From Egicoccus halophilus (GTDB lineage: Bacteria; Actinomycetota; Nitriliruptoria; Nitriliruptorales; Nitriliruptoraceae): DNA of 64,000 nucleotides. The stretch lies in the NCBI RefSeq assembly GCF_004300825.1, contig NZ_CP036250.1, positions 1,178,001 to 1,242,000 on the forward strand, in the 5' to 3' direction. A program made the position numbers and the translations under genes. Position 1 is the first letter of the stretch; every line of letters begins with the position of its first letter. Below the pieces are notes generated by a model that made no database searches, was not told where the DNA came from, and was given only the letters and a program-made list of their open reading frames with translations. Below, one piece after another: positions 59,460-64,000 of the stretch.

Positions 59460-59830
59460 GTCACCTCGCCCGTCGCGGTCCGTCGAACGGCGACAGCCAA
59501 GCAGGTGGCGCAGGTGCGCATCCCCGTCGATGCCCGGCCACCCGACGGCGACCACCCGCAGTCGCCCGGTGAGGATCGACTCGGCGAGATCCGGGGCCGG
59601 GATCGGGAGATTCGCGCGGACCGCTCGAAACGACCGGGTGGCGGCCGACCTCGGCGATGTCCGCCCGCCGTCGCCGAGGGCGTGGAACGACCCGGTGAGC
59701 TGCGCGAGCTCGCGCGCCTCGGGTGGAGTTGGCGCAGGGATTCCTGCTCGGCCGTCCCTCGCCGTGGCCGTGGCTGGACGCCGGCCGCGGCTGAGCGCGT
59801 CGCGTCCCGGTGCGCGTTCGCACCGGGCGC
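59460..59830. other. 371-bp gap without a supported gene
   Basis: No gene, strong hairpin or promoter stands out. One frame in line with the oxidoreductase (…TPPEARELAQLTGSFH…) looks faintly protein-like but has no start with a ribosome site and no known family. Confidence 0.5.
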
Positions 59831-60616
59831 TCAGCAGGCCCAGGGCAGCTCCCGGTCGAGCAGTTGGCGCAGCCGGTCGGTGTCGTCGGCCAACGCCTCG
59901 CGCAGCTGTCCGTGCAGACGGGGCGACACGGCGGGGGCGCCCTCGCCGACGTGCCACTCCCGGGCCAGCCCGTCGTCCCAGTGGTCGGGGTCGAGGCCGA
60001 CCGCCGCGTACACCCGACGCAGGGTCTCGCGTCGCCGGGTGCGCAGCTCCTCCTGCACGACCACGACGAGGCGGTCCGCGCCGAACGCGTCGAGCCACGG
60101 CCGCAGGCAGGCGTGGTACCGGCTGCGCTGCAGGTACTGGCTGCCGGGGTCGAGCAGTGCCTGCGCGAGGGGACGAGGTTCCGCGCCCTCGCGGTGATGG
60201 TGGGCGTACTGGGACACGGCGCGCGCGACCGGGTCGCGTACGAGCATCACCAGGGTGACCGCCCTGCCGAGCAGGGCGGCGGCGCGGGCGGCCGCGGCCG
60301 GGTGGTCGGGCGAGGTGTAGCCGGGGGAGGACTCGCCGCGCACCGGTGCCGCGGGGTCGAAGTGCGACCGGTACCAGTCGAGCCCCCGGAACCAGTTGCC
60401 CCCGAGCGACCAGCCCTCGGCCGTCTCCGGCCGCGTGGTCGGCGGCGTCAGCTCGTCGGGATCCGACCGCTCGTCGAAGAAGAACCCGAGTTCCTTCGGC
60501 GCGGACATCGCCGCGTCGGGATGGGCGTCGAGGTAGCGGTGCAGCGCACTCGTCCCCGCCTTCATCGCTCCGATCACCAGGACGTTGGGCAACGCCCCGG
60601 GCCCTCGAGCCTCCAC
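59831..60616 (-). CDS. PAPS-dependent sulfotransferase
   Basis: A 261-residue sulfotransferase domain protein that transfers sulfuryl groups from PAPS. The 5'-phosphosulfate loop is LVIGAMKAGTSALHRYL, the 3'-phosphate-binding motif is MLVRDPVARAVSQYAHH. The overall pattern (KELGFFFDE, ESSPGYTSPDHPAAAAR) resembles heparan/glycan sulfotransferase-like bacterial proteins. Acceptor unknown; it may modify cell-surface glycans. The start is a GTG at 60616 with GAGGACG ahead. Confidence 0.88.
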   Translation of the reverse strand: MEARGPGALPNVLVIGAMKAGTSALHRYLDAHPDAAMSAPKELGFFFDERSDPDELTPPTTRPETAEGWSLGGNWFRGLDWYRSHFDPAAPVRGESSPGYTSPDHPAAAARAAALLGRAVTLVMLVRDPVARAVSQYAHHHREGAEPRPLAQALLDPGSQYLQRSRYHACLRPWLDAFGADRLVVVVQEELRTRRRETLRRVYAAVGLDPDHWDDGLAREWHVGEGAPAVSPRLHGQLREALADDTDRLRQLLDRELPWAC

Positions 60617-60793
60617 CGCCGTCGTCCTCGTGCGTCGACCTCGTCGTCGCGTCGGACGCTACTGCCCCCGACCGACGCCGCGCGGGCCGGCGGGTGACCG
60701 TGCGCCCGCGGTGCCGACGCCGCGCGGACCGCGGCACCGGCCCACGGTCCGTACGGTGACGACCGCTTCCACGGACGTGGCGCACGGCGCGAC

Positions 60794-60799
60794 TAGCCT
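60794..60799 (+). promoter_or_regulatory. -10-like TAGCCT ahead of the MarR gene
   Basis: TAGCCT lies 36 bp before the GTG at 60836. Confidence 0.4.
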
Positions 60800-60835
60800 G
60801 CGCCGCTCGTCGCCTCTTCGTCCGGCAGGACCCGC

Positions 60836-61336
60836 GTGACCGAGCCGTTGCCGTTCGACCCGATCGCCGAGGCGCATCGGCTGTGGGTCGAGCACGGATG
60901 GGATGGCGCGGCCGACGGCATGGCCGTGGTCACCTCGGTCGTGCGTTCGCAGCAGATCCTGCTCGCCCGGATCGACGAGCAGCTGCGTGACCTCGAGCTC
61001 AGTCTGGCCCGCTACGAGGTCCTGATGCTGCTGCACTTCAGTCGCAGCGGCTCGTTGCCGCTGGTGGTGATCGGTTCGCGCCTGCAGGTCCATGCCACCA
61101 GCGTCACCAGCGCCGTGCAACGGCTGGTCAAGCAGGGCCTGGTGACCCGGCGGCGCCACCCGACCGACCGTCGTACGACCCTGGCCGGGCTCACCGACGC
61201 GGGCCGGGAGCGGGCACTGGAGGCCACGCGCCGGCTCAACGCCACCGTCTTCGCCGACCCGGGACTCGACCCCGACCAGGCCCGGACGCTCGTGGACGTG
61301 CTGCGCTCGATGCGGCGCCGCGCCGGCGACTTCTGA
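60836..61336 (+). CDS. MarR-family transcriptional regulator
   Basis: A 166-residue winged-helix repressor. The DNA-binding region is LPLVVIGSRLQVHATSVTSAVQRLVKQGLVTRRRHPTDRRTTLAGLTDAGRE (landmarks: SRLQVHATSVTSAVQRL recognition helix; RHPTDRRTTLAGLT wing), flanked by dimer helices. The GTG at 60836 has AGGA 5-6 nt ahead. It lies 85 bp upstream of icmF on the same strand, and a palindrome between them may be its operator, suggesting control of branched-chain or acyl-CoA metabolism (inference). Actinobacterial icmF is often accompanied by a regulator of this kind. Confidence 0.88.
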   Translation: MTEPLPFDPIAEAHRLWVEHGWDGAADGMAVVTSVVRSQQILLARIDEQLRDLELSLARYEVLMLLHFSRSGSLPLVVIGSRLQVHATSVTSAVQRLVKQGLVTRRRHPTDRRTTLAGLTDAGRERALEATRRLNATVFADPGLDPDQARTLVDVLRSMRRRAGDF

Positions 61337-61347
61337 GGCGACGCCCA

Positions 61348-61374
61348 CCGCCCCGTCGACCGGGGCCGGGGCGG
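61348..61374 (+). terminator. hairpin after the MarR gene
   Basis: CCGCCCCG (61348-61355) pairs with CGGGGCGG (61367-61374) across an 11-nt loop, 11 bp after the marR stop. Confidence 0.55.
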
Positions 61375-61383
61375 GCGAAAATG

Positions 61384-61397
61384 CTAGGATGTCCTAG
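61384..61397. promoter_or_regulatory. palindrome CTAGGA-TG-TCCTAG at the icmF promoter
   Basis: Perfect 6-bp arms around TG, in the sequence ATGCTAGGATGTCCTAGTAC, 24 bp before the icmF GTG. The left arm contains a -10-like TAGGAT (61385-61390), so a bound repressor would block RNA polymerase. It may be the site of the adjacent MarR protein or of another regulator of acyl-CoA metabolism. Confidence 0.65.
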
Positions 61398-61421
61398 TAC
61401 CTCGACGGGAGAGGGAGCCCC

Positions 61422-64000
61422 GTGTCCGAGCCGTCTTCGCTGCACGTGCCCAGCAACCCGGTCCGGTTCGTGACCTCCGGGAGCCTGTTCGACGGGCACG
61501 ACGCCGCCATCAACATCATGCGACGCCTGCTGCAGTCCCAGGGCGCCGAGGTCATCCACCTCGGGCACGACCGCAGTGTCGAGGAGGTCGTGACCGCGGC
61601 GGTGCAGGAGGACGTCCAGGGCGTCGCCGTCAGCTCCTACCAGGGCGGCCACGTCGAATACTTCAGCTACCTCGTCGAGCGGTTGCGCGAGCGCGGCGTC
61701 GGGCACGTCCAGGTGTACGGCGGTGGCGGCGGCGTGATCGTCCCCGAGGAGATCGAGCTGCTCCACGAGCGCGGGGTCGCCCGCATCTTCTCGCCCGGCG
61801 ACGGCCAGCAGCTCGGTCTGCCCGGGATGATCAACACCATGATCGCTGCCTGCGACGTCGACCTGGCGGTGCAGGCGCCCGAGGTCGATGACCTCCTGCT
61901 CGGGGACGAGGCGGCGCTGGCCCGTGCCATCACCCGCTTCGAGGCCGGCCGGACCGACGGGCTGCTCGACGCGGTGCGCGAGGCGGCGGCCACCCGCCGG
62001 GTCCCCGTGCTCGGCATCACGGGTACGGGTGGGGCGGGCAAGTCCTCGCTCACCGACGAGCTGGTGCGACGTTTCCGCCGCGACCAGCAGGACAAGCTGC
62101 GGATCGCGGTGCTCGCCATCGACCCGTCCCGTCGCCGGGGTGGCGGCGCGCTGCTGGGCGACCGCATCCGCATGAACGCGATCACGCCGGGCCGGGTGTT
62201 CTTCCGCTCGATCGCGACCCGCAGTCACGACTCGGAGATCCCGGGGCACCTCGAGGACACCATCGCGGCCTGCAAGGCGGCCGGTTTCGACCTGGTCATC
62301 GTCGAGACGCCCGGCATCGGGCAGGGCGACGCCGGCATCGTGCCGTTCGTGGACACGTCGCTGTACGTCATGACCCCGGAGTTCGGTGCGGCGTCGCAGC
62401 TCGAGAAGATCGACATGCTCGACTTCGCCGACGCCGTCGCCGTCAACAAGTTCGAGCGCCGCGGAGCCGACGACGCCCGCCGGGACGTGGCCCGGCAGCT
62501 GGTGCGCAACCGGGAGGCCTTCGGGACCCGGTGGGAGCAGATGCCGGTCTTCGGGACCTCCGCCGCCCGTTTCGACGACGACGGGGTCACCGCGCTGTAC
62601 CAGGAGCTGACACGGGTGCTCCGTCCGCACGGGCTGATCGGGGACGACGGCGTGCTGCCGCAGGTGGACACCCGCGTCTCGACCGGACTCTCCGGTGTCC
62701 TGCCCACCGGTCGGGAGCGCTACCTGTCCGAGATCGCCGACGCCGTGCGCGACTACCACGCCACGACCGCCCGGCAGGCCGAGCTCGTGCGGCGTCGTCA
62801 GCACCTGCGCGGTGCACTGGCCGAACTCGACGACGCCGCAGGCGAGATCCGTGACGTCCTGCAGCAGCGCCTGGACGCACTCGCCTCGGGGATCGCGCCG
62901 GAGGTCGACCGGCTGCTGGAGGACTGGCCCGCGACCGTGGAGGCCTACTCGGGTGACGAGTTCGCCTACACCGTGCGCGACCGTGAGTTCCGGGTGCCGT
63001 TGACCCGCGAGACGCTGTCGGGATCGAAGGTGCCGCGCGTGGCGCTGCCGCGCCTGCACGACGACGGTGACCTGTTGCACTTCCTGCGTGGCGAGAACCT
63101 GCCGGGGCGCTTCCCGTACACCGGCGGGGTGTTCCCCTTCAAGCGCGACGGTGAGGCCCCGGCGCGGATGTTCGCCGGTGAGGGCGATCCCTTCCGCACC
63201 AACCGGCGGTTCCACTACCTCGCCAAGGGCAATCCGGCGACGCGGCTGTCGACGGCGTTCGACTCGGTCACCCTCTACGGCCGCGACCCCGCCGAGCGTC
63301 CCGACGTCTACGGCAAGGTCGGCACGTCGGGCGTCTCGATCGCCACACTCGACGACATGAAGGCCCTCTACGACGGCTTCGACCTGTGCTCGCCGACGAC
63401 CTCGGTGTCGATGACGATCAACGGGCCGGCGCCGACGATCCTGGCGATGTTCCTCAACACCGCGATCGACCAGCAGCTCGAGGCGTTCTGCGAGGAGCAC
63501 GGCCGCGAACCCGACGCCGCGGAGGCCGACCAGGTCCGGGCGCGGGCGCTGCGCGAGGTGCGCGGCACCGTGCAGGCCGACATCCTCAAGGAAGACCAGG
63601 GCCAGAACACCTGCATCTTCTCGACCGAGTTCGCCCTGCGGTGCATGGCGGACGTGCAGGAATGGTTCATCGATCACCAGGTCCGCAACTTCTACTCGGT
63701 GTCGATCTCCGGCTACCACATCGCCGAGGCGGGAGCGAACCCGATCTCGCAGCTCGCGTTCACGCTGGCCAACGGGTTCACCTACGTGGAGGCCTACCTC
63801 GCCCGCGGCATGGACGTCGACGACTTCGCGCCCAACTTCTCGTTCTTCTTCTCCAACGGCATGGACGCCGAGTACACCGTGATGGGGCGCGTCGCCCGCC
63901 GCATCTGGGCCATCGCGATGCGCGACCGCTACGGCGCCGACGACCGCGCACAGAGGCTCAAGTACCACGTCCAGACCTCGGGGCGGTCCCTGCACGCCCA
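61422..64000 (+). CDS. icmF: fused isobutyryl-CoA mutase IcmF, 5' part (runs off right edge)
   Basis: Adenosylcobalamin-dependent enzyme that interconverts isobutyryl-CoA and n-butyryl-CoA. The 859 residues seen give the IcmF order: B12-binding domain (~10-145; lower-ligand His26 in SLFDGHDAAINIM), MeaB-like G-protein chaperone (~190-430; Walker A GITGTGGAGKSSL, DPSRRRGGGALLGDR, TPGIGQGD, NKFERRG), then the mutase barrel from about 560. GGVFPFKRDGE and RMFAGEGDPFRTNRRFHYL match IcmF, with Phe where methylmalonyl-CoA mutase has Tyr. The complete protein is about 1,090 residues. The GTG at 61422 has GAGGGAG ahead. Confidence 0.95.
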   Translation, partial: MSEPSSLHVPSNPVRFVTSGSLFDGHDAAINIMRRLLQSQGAEVIHLGHDRSVEEVVTAAVQEDVQGVAVSSYQGGHVEYFSYLVERLRERGVGHVQVYGGGGGVIVPEEIELLHERGVARIFSPGDGQQLGLPGMINTMIAACDVDLAVQAPEVDDLLLGDEAALARAITRFEAGRTDGLLDAVREAAATRRVPVLGITGTGGAGKSSLTDELVRRFRRDQQDKLRIAVLAIDPSRRRGGGALLGDRIRMNAITPGRVFFRSIATRSHDSEIPGHLEDTIAACKAAGFDLVIVETPGIGQGDAGIVPFVDTSLYVMTPEFGAASQLEKIDMLDFADAVAVNKFERRGADDARRDVARQLVRNREAFGTRWEQMPVFGTSAARFDDDGVTALYQELTRVLRPHGLIGDDGVLPQVDTRVSTGLSGVLPTGRERYLSEIADAVRDYHATTARQAELVRRRQHLRGALAELDDAAGEIRDVLQQRLDALASGIAPEVDRLLEDWPATVEAYSGDEFAYTVRDREFRVPLTRETLSGSKVPRVALPRLHDDGDLLHFLRGENLPGRFPYTGGVFPFKRDGEAPARMFAGEGDPFRTNRRFHYLAKGNPATRLSTAFDSVTLYGRDPAERPDVYGKVGTSGVSIATLDDMKALYDGFDLCSPTTSVSMTINGPAPTILAMFLNTAIDQQLEAFCEEHGREPDAAEADQVRARALREVRGTVQADILKEDQGQNTCIFSTEFALRCMADVQEWFIDHQVRNFYSVSISGYHIAEAGANPISQLAFTLANGFTYVEAYLARGMDVDDFAPNFSFFFSNGMDAEYTVMGRVARRIWAIAMRDRYGADDRAQRLKYHVQTSGRSLHA

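Noticed and set aside
59460-59830. N-terminal extension of the Gfo/Idh/MocA gene
   Set aside because: The frame is open, but no ribosome site is found and the Rossmann fold begins exactly at the GTG at 59459.
61236-63995. A 919-codon open frame opposite icmF
   Set aside because: Mirror frame of the icmF gene; the plus strand encodes a full set of IcmF motifs, the minus frame none.

Overview
The window is about 64 kb of very GC-rich DNA, almost completely filled with genes on both strands and with no RNA gene, prophage, CRISPR array or insertion sequence that I could recognise. The gene content points to a mycothiol-using actinobacterium: a GlgE/TreS-maltokinase glucan pathway, the mec-cysO-cysM cysteine route, S-(hydroxymethyl)mycothiol dehydrogenase, an F420/PPOX-type flavin reductase, many GTG starts and frequent GTGA or TGATG stop/start overlaps. 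Two secreted proteins with S-layer homology (SLH) repeats, and a KaiC ATPase, suggest a deep-branching class such as Nitriliruptoria; that placement is inference.

Layout. 1-15,044: a storage-glucan and trehalose block, all on the minus strand except for one transporter: glgE, a treS-maltokinase fusion, glgB and a GH57 (DUF3536) enzyme in one run, then, beyond a divergent TetR/MFS pair with a perfect palindromic operator, treZ and the 5' part of glgX. 15,324-20,614: a membrane diguanylate cyclase, a trypsin-like NAL1-type protease followed by a small free copy of its N-terminal domain, a FUSC-like exporter, a small membrane protein and an SLH protein. 20,628-29,720: an APC permease with regulatory tail, family 5 uracil-DNA glycosylase, an overlapping cyclase/ThDP-enzyme/selD operon, a GMC oxidoreductase and a PPOX protein.

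29,921-40,505: the cysteine and RNA/nucleotide housekeeping region: JAMM peptidase (mec), an SLH metalloprotease, a YcaQ-like glycosylase, malic enzyme, topoisomerase IB, then cysO-cysM-MBL-rph-rdgB in nearly the order known from mycobacteria. The CysO homologue ends in Gly-Gly-Ala-Arg rather than Gly-Gly, so its thiocarboxylate end must be exposed by proteolysis. 40,783-51,983: an ABC exporter, a frameshifted gene preceded by two near-identical palindromic repeats, an epimerase/serine hydrolase pair, a HAD phosphatase, an EAL-HDOD protein with a 4x24-bp in-frame repeat, quinone oxidoreductase, VIT-type metal transporter and AGE-family isomerase.

52,063-64,000: a 999-residue EAL/degenerate HD/GAF/GGDEF protein divergent from a double-domain KaiC with conserved phosphorylation residues, the mscR-MBL formaldehyde pair, a Gfo/Idh/MocA oxidoreductase, a sulfotransferase, a MarR regulator and the first 859 codons of fused isobutyryl-CoA mutase (icmF). 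Three separate c-di-GMP-type proteins and a KaiC in one window indicate a signalling-rich genome.
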